Shown here: positions 8,118 through 16,039 of the stretch, piece by piece
Layout: the number at the start of each line of letters is the position of its first letter
Position numbering within the stretch: the first letter of the stretch is position 1
Source of the DNA: Bryobacterales bacterium
GTDB taxonomy: Bacteria > Acidobacteriota > Terriglobia > Bryobacterales > Bryobacteraceae
Reading direction: 5' to 3'
Assembly: GCA_009697455.1 (NCBI GenBank)
Contig: SHUI01000011.1
Location: 1 to 36,062, forward strand
DNA length: 36,062 bases
The notes under the pieces: model-generated
Databases searched by the model: none
What the model saw: the letters and a program-made list of their open reading frames with translations, nothing else
What the model was told of the DNA's origin: nothing
Translations under genes and position numbers: made by a program

Positions 8118-8695
8118 TGAGGCACGAAACGGCAACGGACGAGATCATCGAGCGCGCGAGCCTTTATGCGCTTGGTGCCCTCGAAGAGGCCGAGGCGCGC
8201 GAGTTCAGCGAGCACCTGAGCGGGGGGTGTGCCGTATGCTGCGCCGAGGTACGCGCTATGCAGGAGACGGCGGCTCTCATCCCGATGGGCTTCGAGATGG
8301 CACGACCGCGTCCGTCCGTCCGCGAGAAGCTCTTCGAAAGGATAGGCGGGCCCGGCACGCCCCCTTTTAGGGTGGTCCGCGAAGGCGAAGGGGAGTGGCA
8401 GGCCCTTCCTTTTCCGGGCGTGACGATGAAACGCCTGCATCACAACCGGGGCGGCGACATCACGATGCTCATTCGACTGGAACCCGGAGCGAAGTTCCCG
8501 TCCCATCCTCACAAGAACGGTGAGCACTGCTACGTGCTTGAGGGTGACGTTCACTTCGGCGATTTGGCGATGGGCCCGGGCGATTACCAGTGGGCATCCG
8601 GCGACACGGAACACGTGGGGAGCTACAGCGAGAATGGGTGCCTGCTGCTCATGATCGTGAGCGAGGCAAACGCGAAACTCGCCGCACCCCGGTGA
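8114..8695 (+). CDS. ChrR-like anti-sigma factor (zinc-binding N-domain plus cupin)
   Basis: 193 residues. The N-terminal helical region carries the ZAS-type zinc motif H34...C39..C42 (EHLSGGCAVCCAEV), which holds the sigma factor in anti-sigma proteins. The C-terminal half is a cupin: H131, H133, E137 and H138 in PSHPHKNGEHCYVLEGDV, with H167 in GDTEHVGSY as a further metal ligand. The layout matches ChrR of Rhodobacter, which releases sigma-E after singlet oxygen or organic peroxide. Two ATGs are adjacent (8114 and 8117); GGAG at 8107-8110 is better spaced for 8117. It overlaps the sigma factor stop (ATGA). Soluble, cytoplasmic; no membrane segment. Confidence 0.88.
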   Translation: MMRHETATDEIIERASLYALGALEEAEAREFSEHLSGGCAVCCAEVRAMQETAALIPMGFEMARPRPSVREKLFERIGGPGTPPFRVVREGEGEWQALPFPGVTMKRLHHNRGGDITMLIRLEPGAKFPSHPHKNGEHCYVLEGDVHFGDLAMGPGDYQWASGDTEHVGSYSENGCLLLMIVSEANAKLAAPR

Positions 8696-9073
8696 TAAAA
8701 ATGGTGTTGATCGAACTCCGTCCCCATCGCTCAGCCTGATTCGCCCGTTTCCGAAGATCGCAAACACATTCCCAAGGGGCAGAGCAGACCGAGGTAGGGC
8801 GTTCCGGTCTGAGCGCATTTCTTTTCATGGGCCACCACGCGCGGTTAGCCGAACCTTGTGTCAGGCCTAATCCGCTGAACGCCATCGGTACCGGCCCTTG
8901 AGCAGGCCGGCGCCGATCCTACTTTACCTACATCAACCGGACCAGCATTCGTCCCGAGCCTCAGTTGAAGCGTGGAGTTTTTTCTCTATTCACGCTTCAA
9001 GGGCGAGCCGCGGCAGTCAAGCGCGCAATCAGCGCCGGTTTCGACAGTCTCTCGGCACGATCTACGCTTTGCC
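8696..9073. other. Intergenic region without a recognisable gene
   Basis: The 378 bp between the anti-sigma gene and the end of the aldehyde dehydrogenase gene hold no ORF with natural codon use in either direction and no recognisable relic. The one structured element is the inverted repeat at 8965-9000. No clear intrinsic terminator follows either convergent gene. Confidence 0.5.
8965..9000. repeat. Perfect 10-bp inverted repeat with 16-nt loop
   Basis: TTGAAGCGTG (8965-8974) is matched exactly by CACGCTTCAA (8991-9000). The loop holds a T-rich run. No T-tract follows the stem on either strand, so it is not a textbook terminator, but it lies between two convergent operons where a bidirectional terminator or operator would be expected. 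Confidence 0.6.
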
Positions 9074-10501
9074 TTACACAGCGATGTCTAGCGTCTGAAA
9101 CGCACGCGGCCGGAACAGAAACTCCACGATGTTGCCTTCGTGCGGCTGAAGCCAGTCCAGTTTGATCGTGGGGAGCGGACCAATGTTCAAGCGATCGATG
9201 TGCCTGGCGTCGATCAATTGCCGCGTCCACTGCGCGTCGTGGGTGACGGCGCTGCATACCAGCGTCGGACCGATCTTGCCTAGCATCTGCTCCTGCGGGC
9301 ACTCGACCACGCTTACGTAGGGGTACATGAACTCCGTGTTCGCGAGGCCCGCGGCGGGTGAATCGCAGTGAATCACCGTCGGCCGCAGATACCCGCACCG
9401 CTCCCTCTCGACCAGACGGGGACCGAAGGGCGCGGTCATGTGGGTCACGCCGGTTTCGTCGAGTTTACCCGCGATGGAATTCCAGATCGCCTTGGCAGAG
9501 CCCGGTATGGTGAACGCCGCCAAAGCCGCCGTGGGATCTTCCGGCGGTTTCGCTTCGATCGGCCCAAGCCGCTCGGCGAGCGCCTGCGCGATCTCCTTCG
9601 TGTGCCGCGACGCCCACACTCCCGAGCAGTTGATGCATCCCCGGCCGCTGTTCAGATAGACGCTATCGGCCATGATGTCGATGTACTTCTCCCATTGGTC
9701 CACAACGTCGTCTCCGAGCAAAATTTTGCTGAAACCTGGCCCATGGACCTGCACTCTCGGATCGCCCTTGTAGCGTTCGACCGTTGCCGTGCCGCCGAAA
9801 ATCATGCTCCGGCCTGCGCGCCGGACCACTTCCGCGCCCATGTCGCCGCCTCCCGGGTAGATCGCGATCGCTTCCTTCGGAATTCCCGCTTCCGTAAAAG
9901 CTGCCGCCATACGGTAGGGCGTCCAAGGCTCCTGCGGCCCGGGCTTCAGCAGCAACCCGACCTGCATCGGAATCACCGGCAGCCAAAGCGTATGGACTCC
10001 TGGAGAGTTCGAAGGCAGCACAAGTCCCAGAACCGGCGACTGCGTCTGGTAGCTCACGACCACGCCGCGCGATTCCATGCCATAGCCGCGCGTCAGAATG
10101 TCGAGGTTCAGGCCGCGCGTGAGGCAGTCGAGGATCTGGTCCATGTGATGCAGCACGAAGTGATTCTTCTTCATGTTGCCCGCGCACATGTGCTCCGGCA
10201 GTCCGGTACTGGCGGATTGCTGGCGCGCGAAATCCTCCGGCGATTGTTCACCATCGCCCATTCGCAGCGTTCCATTAAGGTAGAGATCGCCGGCCTTCTT
10301 CATGATCTCGATGAGTTCCGGGATCGGGATCTCAGCCAACACGTCGCGCGCGCGGCTTGCCATGCGCATGTCGCGTCCGAGCAAACCGGTGTTCGCCTGG
10401 CTCACCTTCGCGAGCGTTTTCCCGGTGAGAAAGTGGACAACCGAGTCCTGTTCAAGACTCGTGTAGGGTTGGCCCCATCGCAAAATCGGCAGGTTCAGCA
10501 T
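9074..10501 (-). CDS. Aldehyde dehydrogenase-fold acyl reductase (LuxC-like role suspected)
   Basis: 475 residues of the aldehyde dehydrogenase superfamily. The nucleotide-binding half shows PVLGLVLPSNSPGVHTLWLP, LLLKPGPQEPWTPYRMAAAF and MIFGGTATVERYKG. The catalytic cysteine region is NSGRGCINCSGVWA, with C289 as the likely nucleophile and C292 near it. The late ALDH feature EFMYPYVSVVE is also present. It is not a standard ALDH: the N-terminal ~130 residues are unlike the usual substrate domain. It starts 3 nt after the stop of an adenylate-forming enzyme gene. The pair recalls LuxE/LuxC, where an acid is activated and reduced to the aldehyde. Direction of reaction and substrate are inferred, not shown. 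Confidence 0.8.
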   Translation of the reverse strand: MLNLPILRWGQPYTSLEQDSVVHFLTGKTLAKVSQANTGLLGRDMRMASRARDVLAEIPIPELIEIMKKAGDLYLNGTLRMGDGEQSPEDFARQQSASTGLPEHMCAGNMKKNHFVLHHMDQILDCLTRGLNLDILTRGYGMESRGVVVSYQTQSPVLGLVLPSNSPGVHTLWLPVIPMQVGLLLKPGPQEPWTPYRMAAAFTEAGIPKEAIAIYPGGGDMGAEVVRRAGRSMIFGGTATVERYKGDPRVQVHGPGFSKILLGDDVVDQWEKYIDIMADSVYLNSGRGCINCSGVWASRHTKEIAQALAERLGPIEAKPPEDPTAALAAFTIPGSAKAIWNSIAGKLDETGVTHMTAPFGPRLVERERCGYLRPTVIHCDSPAAGLANTEFMYPYVSVVECPQEQMLGKIGPTLVCSAVTHDAQWTRQLIDARHIDRLNIGPLPTIKLDWLQPHEGNIVEFLFRPRAFQTLDIAV

Positions 10502-10504
10502 GAT

Positions 10505-11590
10505 TCAGTAAACTCCCACTGTGGTTGAAGAGGCAAATTGACGGAACGGACGAACCCCGCTAATGCCGTCCCACGCGAACTTTTCGATGGGACGCTCGCG
10601 CTCGCCCTCGTCCCGTTCGAGGAAGCCTGGAATAAAGGTTTCCTGCGTCAACGTGGTAAGGCGGACGCGTCCGGTCTCACCGTAGCCGACCACCTGATCG
10701 CAATTGTCAAACTTGACGACTTCGATGACGGCGCGCGGCTGAGGCGCGTAATAGGCGATCTTGTATCCGTCCTCGGCGGTGACGGGCTTAGAACACGCAA
10801 GGCCCATCAGCGTGTTGCCGTAGGTCGGCGTCAGGTAGACGCCTTCGCCCAGCAGTTCCTCGGTTGCAAAGCGCGTGTATTGCGGTGTGAACTCGGTTCC
10901 GCCGGCGAAGATGCCTGTGATGCCGACTTGGCGGATGCTCGATCCGCGGGCTTCAAGCGCTTCCGCAAGCGCCTCCAGCAACTTCGGAGTAGTGAACATG
11001 CACCGGATCTCGTGTCCCGCGCCAAGCAGCGTTACCGCCTGCTCGATCACGTGAGATTTATACAGTTCCATCTGCTCCATGAGCCCCTGGCGGATGAGTT
11101 TCACCACCCAGCGCGGGTCCAGGTCGACGCAAAAACAAATTCCGCCGCGATGCTGACACAGGTGTTCGACAGCCAGACGCAGGCGGCGCGGTCCGGAGGG
11201 CCCGAGCATCAGCCAGTTCGCGCCCCGTGGAAAATAGCGCTCGGGCAGCGTGTCACTAAACATCTCATAGTCGACGCGGAAATCTTCAAATGCCAGCCGG
11301 CTCTTTGGAATTCCAGTCGTCCCGCCGGTCTCGAATATGAACATCGGCTTCCCGGCAAAGCCTTTCGGCGCCCACTTCCGGACCGGCCCTCCTCGCAGCC
11401 ACTCGTCCTGAAACGGCGGAAACTTCTTCAAATCCTCGAAGCACTGGACCTCCTTCCTTGGATCCCACCCGGCCTTTGCGGCGAACTCCAGCCAGAAGGG
11501 GCAACCCGTCTCCGGATTGAAATGCCATTCGACGATCTGGCGAGTATGGGCATCGAGTTGCACCCTCGCTTCATTTCCGGCCGTTGTCAT
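10505..11590 (-). CDS. Adenylate-forming enzyme (PaaK/LuxE-like acyl activating)
   Basis: 361 residues, shorter than full phenylacetate-CoA ligases (about 430), nearer LuxE acyl-protein synthetases. The AMP-binding P-loop is FETGGTTGIPKS (residues 86-97). The second core motif is LTPTYGNTLMGLA and a third is YGETGRVRLTTLTQE, matching the conserved Asp/Gly-rich motif region of ANL enzymes, though with Glu in place of the usual Asp. ATG 11590 is preceded by GGAG seven nt upstream. It is the first gene of a two-gene operon with the ALDH-fold enzyme. Likely role: activate a carboxylic acid with ATP and hand the acyl group to the partner. No acyl carrier protein gene is beside it. Confidence 0.8.
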   Translation of the reverse strand: MTTAGNEARVQLDAHTRQIVEWHFNPETGCPFWLEFAAKAGWDPRKEVQCFEDLKKFPPFQDEWLRGGPVRKWAPKGFAGKPMFIFETGGTTGIPKSRLAFEDFRVDYEMFSDTLPERYFPRGANWLMLGPSGPRRLRLAVEHLCQHRGGICFCVDLDPRWVVKLIRQGLMEQMELYKSHVIEQAVTLLGAGHEIRCMFTTPKLLEALAEALEARGSSIRQVGITGIFAGGTEFTPQYTRFATEELLGEGVYLTPTYGNTLMGLACSKPVTAEDGYKIAYYAPQPRAVIEVVKFDNCDQVVGYGETGRVRLTTLTQETFIPGFLERDEGERERPIEKFAWDGISGVRPFRQFASSTTVGVY

Positions 11591-11664
11591 TCGTACGCTC
11601 CTGATCGCGGTTCACTTGCAATAGACTAGAGTATCCGACCGCACCGTACTGAGACAACCCTCGC

Positions 11665-12438
11665 ATGCACGATTCGCCATTGAGTCTTTTGTGGTTGTGC
11701 GCCGCCGCCTTCCTGGGCGGGGCGATAAACGCGGTCGCCGGCGGCGGAACTCTTCTCACGTTTCCAGCGCTGCTCGCGATCCTCAACCCGGTTGCGGCCA
11801 ACGCGACCAGCACGCTTGCGCTATTCCCAGGTTCGCTCGCCGGAGCGTGGGGGTACCGGCGGGAGCTTGCGGAAGTCCAGCCGATGCTGGCGCGGCTCTG
11901 GCTTCCGAGCCTCATCGGAGGCGTCATCGGGTCTCTAGCGGTGACGCGCTTTCCGGAAAAGGTCTTCGAGAGCCTCGTTCCATGGCTCCTTCTCGCGGCT
12001 TCGACGCTCATGCTGCTTCAGAAGCCGATTATGCGGTGGATAGGCGCTCACCCGCACGCTGAACCCGCCGCCTCGACCGCCGCCGCTGTTGTGTTTTTTC
12101 AACTGCTGGTTGGAATTTACGGCGGCTACTTCGGAGCGGGCATCGGAATCCTCATGCTCAGTTCATTGAGCCTGATGGGGATCGGAAACGTTCACCGGAT
12201 GAATGCGCTGAAGACCATCCTCGCGGCCACGATGAACGGTGCCACGGTCGCGGTTTTCATGTTCGAGCGCATTATTATATGGAAGTACGCGCTCATAATG
12301 GCGGCCGCTGCCATCGCCGGAGGGTACCTCGGGGCGAGGGGGGCGAGGCGTTTGTCCCAAAAAGTTGTCCGGGGGATTGTTTTGGTGATCGGATTCAGCG
12401 TCTCGGGGTACTACCTTTACCGCAAATTTCTTGGTTGA
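11665..12438 (+). CDS. TauE/SafE family membrane transporter
   Basis: 257 residues, strongly hydrophobic with about eight membrane segments. The N-terminal signature GGAINAVAGGGTLLTFPALL is the family's conserved repeat, followed by NATSTLALFPGSLAGAWGYR. The second repeat is seen as GIYGGYFGAGIGILMLSSLS. The family moves sulfite, sulfoacetate and other organosulfur or carboxylate anions, generally outward. It is divergent from the adenylate-forming enzyme gene, separated by 74 bp, so shared regulation is possible but not shown. No Shine-Dalgarno is evident; TAGAGT near 11625 might serve as a -10 box. Substrate cannot be read from sequence. Confidence 0.88.
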   Translation: MHDSPLSLLWLCAAAFLGGAINAVAGGGTLLTFPALLAILNPVAANATSTLALFPGSLAGAWGYRRELAEVQPMLARLWLPSLIGGVIGSLAVTRFPEKVFESLVPWLLLAASTLMLLQKPIMRWIGAHPHAEPAASTAAAVVFFQLLVGIYGGYFGAGIGILMLSSLSLMGIGNVHRMNALKTILAATMNGATVAVFMFERIIIWKYALIMAAAAIAGGYLGARGARRLSQKVVRGIVLVIGFSVSGYYLYRKFLG

Positions 12439-12627
12439 CCGACCCCGGGAGGACGGCTTACGGGCCTTTGCTTATGGCGATACGGTGCGATTTCAACGCC
12501 GTTGGACGCCGACTTGGCTAGGCGCTTTAGACGAAATCGAGGCAAGACATACCCGTAAAAGATTGATATAACATGGCTTACCACTATCATAGAGCGATTT
12601 GTGTGCGCGAGGCAAACCGGAGCCAAT

Positions 12628-12710
12628 GTACCGGTACTATGGTTCCAAAAAGGGGGATCGCGACAACCGGTACCGCATAGGCTTCCATTTCGGTCTGTTC
12701 TTGTGATACT
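12628..12710 (+). promoter_or_regulatory. Promoter region of the PEP-CTERM gene with two dyads
   Basis: The 297-bp gap from 12439 to 12735 holds no gene. It contains a perfect palindrome GTACCGGTAC (12628-12637) and a second palindrome CGGTACCG (12668-12675), which share the direct repeat ACCGGTAC at 36-bp spacing. Downstream is an extended -10 box, TGTGATACT (12702-12710), with no strong -35. A good Shine-Dalgarno GGAGGT (12721-12726) precedes ATG 12736. The dyads are candidate operators, about 70 and 30 bp upstream of the -10. Confidence 0.45.
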
Positions 12711-12735
12711 CTTGGCTTTCGGAGGTAAGCGTCAC

Positions 12736-13548
12736 ATGACAAAACAACTAAAGATCGGTATTGTTTCTCTCTTTTCCTCGGTGTTGGTGGCAAACCTGAG
12801 CGCCGCGTCGATTGATATCACGAACGCCTCGTTCGAGTTCCTTGGCGACTTGAACAACGCCAACCCTTCCCTGACCTGTGTTTTCCCAGGCGTGTTCCAG
12901 AACAAAGGTTGCCGGACGGACAACATTGTCGGCACTGGTTGGGTGGGTTCATCCAACGGCTCGGGCGACGGGTTTCGGTTCGGTGTTTTGACTCCGTATT
13001 TGGAAGGCGACACTAGACTGACCGGGGCTGTGCCCAAGGCGGCGTACATTGTTGGCGCGCAGGATGGTCTGAACTACGGTTATTCGCGGATCCAGGGTAC
13101 GAACACGCAAGTCGACCTGACCAACACGCTTAGCGCGGCGCTCCAGTTGAACATGTCGTACACGCTGAGAGTTATGGTCGGCGTCCGCAATCAGGCCGCG
13201 TCGGTGCCAATGTTCTCTATCATGCTTGGTACGGCGAACGGGTCCATACTGGCGTCGAGCTCAGCAGGTGGGCCGGTCCTTCCCGACGATAAGGGCACGT
13301 GGAAGGAAGTAACGCTGAATTGGACGCAACTCGCCAGCGACCAGAACGTCGGCAGTAACCTGCGGATTATTTTGCGGAACACAGGACCCAACGCCAACGT
13401 CGAGTTGGGTTTCGACAACGTTAGGCTGGATGGAGTCGAAGCGGCGTCAGCGCCGTCAGCAGTCCCCGAGCCAGCCACGATGTCGCTGCTCGGTGGTTCC
13501 CTGCTTGGACTCTTGGCGTACGGTAGAAAACGGGCGTCAAAAGCGTAG
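12736..13548 (+). CDS. PEP-CTERM sorted exported protein
   Basis: 270 residues. A Sec signal peptide (KIGIVSLFSSVLVANLSAAS) leads into a beta-rich domain beginning IDITNASFEF, with two or three cysteines (C47, C58 region) that may pair. The C-terminus is a PEP-CTERM tripartite signal: VPEPATMSLLGGSLLGLLAY, then a basic tail GRKRASKA. Such proteins are cut and anchored or released by an exosortase, usually linked to exopolysaccharide; no exosortase gene is in the window. The internal part resembles the DUF642/CBM-like 'NASFE' lectin-type folds but I would not name a family. ATG 12736 is fixed by GGAGGT nine nt upstream; a longer GTG frame from 12601 lacks support. A strong terminator follows. 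Confidence 0.85.
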   Translation: MTKQLKIGIVSLFSSVLVANLSAASIDITNASFEFLGDLNNANPSLTCVFPGVFQNKGCRTDNIVGTGWVGSSNGSGDGFRFGVLTPYLEGDTRLTGAVPKAAYIVGAQDGLNYGYSRIQGTNTQVDLTNTLSAALQLNMSYTLRVMVGVRNQAASVPMFSIMLGTANGSILASSSAGGPVLPDDKGTWKEVTLNWTQLASDQNVGSNLRIILRNTGPNANVELGFDNVRLDGVEAASAPSAVPEPATMSLLGGSLLGLLAYGRKRASKA

Positions 13549-13583
13549 GAACTCCGACTCTATACCTCCGTTACTGCATCACC

Positions 13584-13621
13584 GGCCGAAGGGGCGAGGC
13601 TCCTTCGGCCTTTTTCTTTTT
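13584..13621 (+). terminator. Rho-independent terminator after the PEP-CTERM gene
   Basis: A 9-bp perfect stem GGCCGAAGG (13584-13592) / CCTTCGGCC (13602-13610) with a 9-nt loop is followed by a run rich in T (TTTTTCTTTTTT). It lies 35 bp past the stop. This is the strongest intrinsic terminator in the window. Confidence 0.92.
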
Positions 13622-13796
13622 TCCCCTATAAGCTCTCCTCAGCGGCGCCCTGAAGATTCGGGTCGAAGCGAGAAGGCGCGAGCGCCTAGGCTGGAACAGC
13701 CCCATCTCGCACGAAAACGCTCGAAGATCTTGGGATGGGGAAGTCGTTCGGGAAGTCCGGAAATCGGTGGAAAGTGGCAACTTCCGCGGACTCGCT

Positions 13797-13931
13797 TTAC
13801 GACGTCTTTCTCCGTCTGGCAACTTCCGGCTTGAAAGGACTCAGTGCCTTGCAGTTCCTCAACATCGCCGGAATCTGTTTGTATCCGGTGATACGGTGGA
13901 GCCGCTTCCCGGCAGGCAGGAACCGAGACCA
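13797..13931 (-). pseudogene. Possible transposase C-terminal remnant
   Basis: Read on the minus strand, 13931 to the TAA at 13797 gives WSRFLPAGKRLHRITGYKQI, then PAMLRNCKALSPFKP and a basic tail ending RRRKTS. The pattern 'GKRLHRITGYKQIP.ML' is what I would expect at the end of an IS256/Mutator-type transposase. Two in-frame stops lie just upstream, so only the tail survives. The family assignment is from pattern memory and is weak. It lies between the PEP-CTERM terminator and the ABC operon, a stretch with no intact gene. Two copies of TGGCAACTTCCG (13775-13786 and 13817-13828) lie within or beside it. Confidence 0.35.
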
Positions 13932-14042
13932 TCCGTTTCACGTTCATGCATACCCTCTCGAAAGCACTTTGGTGAGCGAGAACTCCGCCTGGAGAGGATG
14001 GAAACCCGGCCCGGCGATCGGCCGCTGCGTCGGGGTGCGGCA

Positions 14043-14488
14043 TCAACCGCACAACTTGCGCAGGAGCGCATCGATCTTCTCCGCCCGCAGTCCATCGCGG
14101 ATGGCCTGCGCAGACGCCTGGGGTCATAGCAACGGAGCACGCCATTCTCCAGAGCCTCAAACCCCATGTTCTTCTTCGACAGTTGCTGCTTGGCGCATTC
14201 ATGCCCGTCGAGGCACAGTGCGGCCACGCCGGCTCAACCTCCAAATGCACTACGATCTTCAGACGGCCCGCCGCGGACAGAGCCAATTGGAGATCAAGCG
14301 AATCAAGGCCAGCCGGGCCGTGTAGACAGCCGCGCACCTGGCCGTTGCCCATGCCTCCGCCGCCGACTACGCGGGTCCGGAGCTTGCTGCCCGCTTTGGG
14401 AACTTGCGCAGCGGAACGCGCGGGGATGGAAGCGGTAAGGGCGGCTCCCAGCGCTCCTACGAATCGCCGTCTCGAGAAGGATGCGACG
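14043..14488 (-). pseudogene. Frameshifted Tat-signal protein gene after the ABC importer operon
   Basis: The minus strand after the permease reads [20 protein letters not shown] followed by ARSAAQ, a twin-arginine signal peptide, then RVVGGGGMGN and LAGLSAAGRLKIVVHLEVEP-like sequence. Natural-looking coding then moves to a second frame (AALCLDGHECAKQQLSKKNM, GFEALENGVLRCYDP) and a third (QAIRDGLRAEKIDALLRKLC, stop at 14043). No usable start codon (ATG, GTG, TTG) lies in frame upstream of the signal. Two frameshifts and a missing start mark it as broken. The encoded family is not recognised. It overlaps the end of the second permease gene by about 30 nt, so it was the fifth gene of that operon. 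Confidence 0.55.
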
Positions 14489-15257
14489 GATAGATTGTAA
14501 ACCGGAACCAGCGCGCGGCGAGCAATACGATCGGGACCGTGATCGCGAGCAAAACTCCCGAAGCCGCCGCCACCAAAGGTGTAATGGCGAACCGTAGATT
14601 CGGCCAGATGACGCGGGGAAGCGTTTCCGAATTTCGCGCCGACAGAAAAAGACTGAGCGTCACCTCGTTGAGCGAAAGCAGAAAGCAGAAGACGCAAGCC
14701 ACGAATACTCCTGGCGAGATGAGCGGCAACGTGATGTGCAGGAAGACGCGCCACGGTCCCGCTCCCAAACCGCGCGCGGCGGCTTCGAGATTCGCATCGA
14801 CACCTTCGAGCGAGGCGCGTAGCGCCAGATAAGCGACCGGCGTCGCGATCACGGAGTGCCCGAGCGCAAGGCCGATGTGCGATCCTTGCAAACCCGTTTC
14901 GCGGAAAAATACGAGCATGCCGAACGCCATCGCCGCCGAAGGCATAAACAGCGGCGCAAGCAGTGCGACCTCAAGCGGAGCGCGCCATCGCATTTGGTAT
15001 CGCACGAACGCAATGGCGGCGGCGAGCGCAGTCGTGCTGGAAACCACAACAGTCATCACCGCGATCAAAAGGCTGTTGATAAGCGCCCGGGTCCACCGGA
15101 CACTCCCGAAGAACTCACGATACCAATCGAGCGTCCAAACTCCCGAGGGCGCTTCGAGGAAGCGTGAAGGCGAAAACGAAACGGCGATCGAGAGCGCGAA
15201 CGGCAGCAGGAGCAGCGTCAGTATCAACCCTGCCAGGACTCTGACGCTTACCGGCAT
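14457..15257 (-). CDS. ABC transporter permease, second (PotC-like)
   Basis: 266 residues with six predicted membrane segments, beginning [20 protein letters not shown]. The cytoplasmic EAA loop that contacts the ATPase is [20 protein letters not shown] followed by PLISPG. The sequence resembles PotC and other type I importer permeases for polyamines, iron(III) or phosphonates. ATG 15257 is chosen although the open frame extends far upstream, because the upstream part is an out-of-frame shadow of the first permease; the chosen start overlaps that gene by 10 nt. Works as a heterodimer with the first permease in the cytoplasmic membrane. Confidence 0.87.
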
Positions 15258-16039
15258 GCCGCGCGGCTCCTGAACCTCGAAGCGCCGTAACCGATCGCGG
15301 CGACGGAAACCATCATGACGGTGTTCAACGCCGCCGCCAGCGCCCAATTGAGGTCGAAATTCGTCTCGCGATCCACCTGCACGGCGACCGTATACTGGCT
15401 GGGGTTCCCGAGTAGATACGGTCCGAGAAACGCTCCGAGACTCCAGAGCAGGACGAGCAGAACCGCCGCCACCACGCCAGGCAGGCTGAGCGGGAAGACC
15501 ACATTCCAAAACGCAGCCGCGGGCCGCGCGCCCAAGCCACGCGCCGTATCGATCAGATGGCGCGGGACGGCTTCGAGCGCGGCCGCGATCGTCATGGCTG
15601 CGTACGGCAACAGCAGGAATGTCTCTCCGGCGACGACCGGCAACAAGCCGCTCGGGCCGAGCATGATCTTCAGTCCAAAGATGAAAACCAGAATATTCGT
15701 CAACTTCGGCATCACGATCAGGACAAGCAACGCCGTCTTGAACCGCGGCGTGGCACGGTAGACGGCATAGGCAAGGATGTATCCAAGCGTCACCGAAACC
15801 GCCGTGACGAGCAGCGCGAGGCCGGCGGTGAACAGCAGCATGCGGACGTAGAACCACTCCGAGAAGATGCGCGCGTAATTTTCGAGCGTCCACGTGCCGG
15901 GGTGATAAAACAGCACGTCATAGGCATGCTCGTCCTTAGGACTGCCCTGCCAGGCGAGACTCAACCGCAAAATCCACAGCAGGGGGCCGAGAACGCCGAT
16001 CGTCCAAAGGAGCGCGGCTGGCGCAAGCAATTTTCTCAT
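15248..16039 (-). CDS. ABC transporter permease, first (PotB-like)
   Basis: 263 residues. It starts [20 protein letters not shown] and has about six membrane segments. A periplasmic loop holds [20 protein letters not shown], a typical 'TLENY' element of PotB-type permeases. The EAA loop is [20 protein letters not shown] followed by LSLPGV. ATG 16039 overlaps the stop of the ATPase gene (ATGA), which decides the start. Pairs with the downstream permease. Confidence 0.88.

Noticed and set aside
7973-8818. 281-codon minus-strand frame opposite the sigma/anti-sigma genes
   Set aside because: Shadow of two genes with clear ECF and ChrR motifs.
9368-10528. 386-codon plus-strand frame opposite the aldehyde dehydrogenase gene
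   Set aside because: Arg/His/Gln-rich shadow of a well-supported gene with clear ALDH motifs on the other strand.
13639-14754. Open frame of 371 codons on the minus strand
   Set aside because: Its first part is antisense/out-of-frame to the permease and the rest crosses three frames of debris; only the Tat-signal segment is protein-like, so it is treated as part of a pseudogene.
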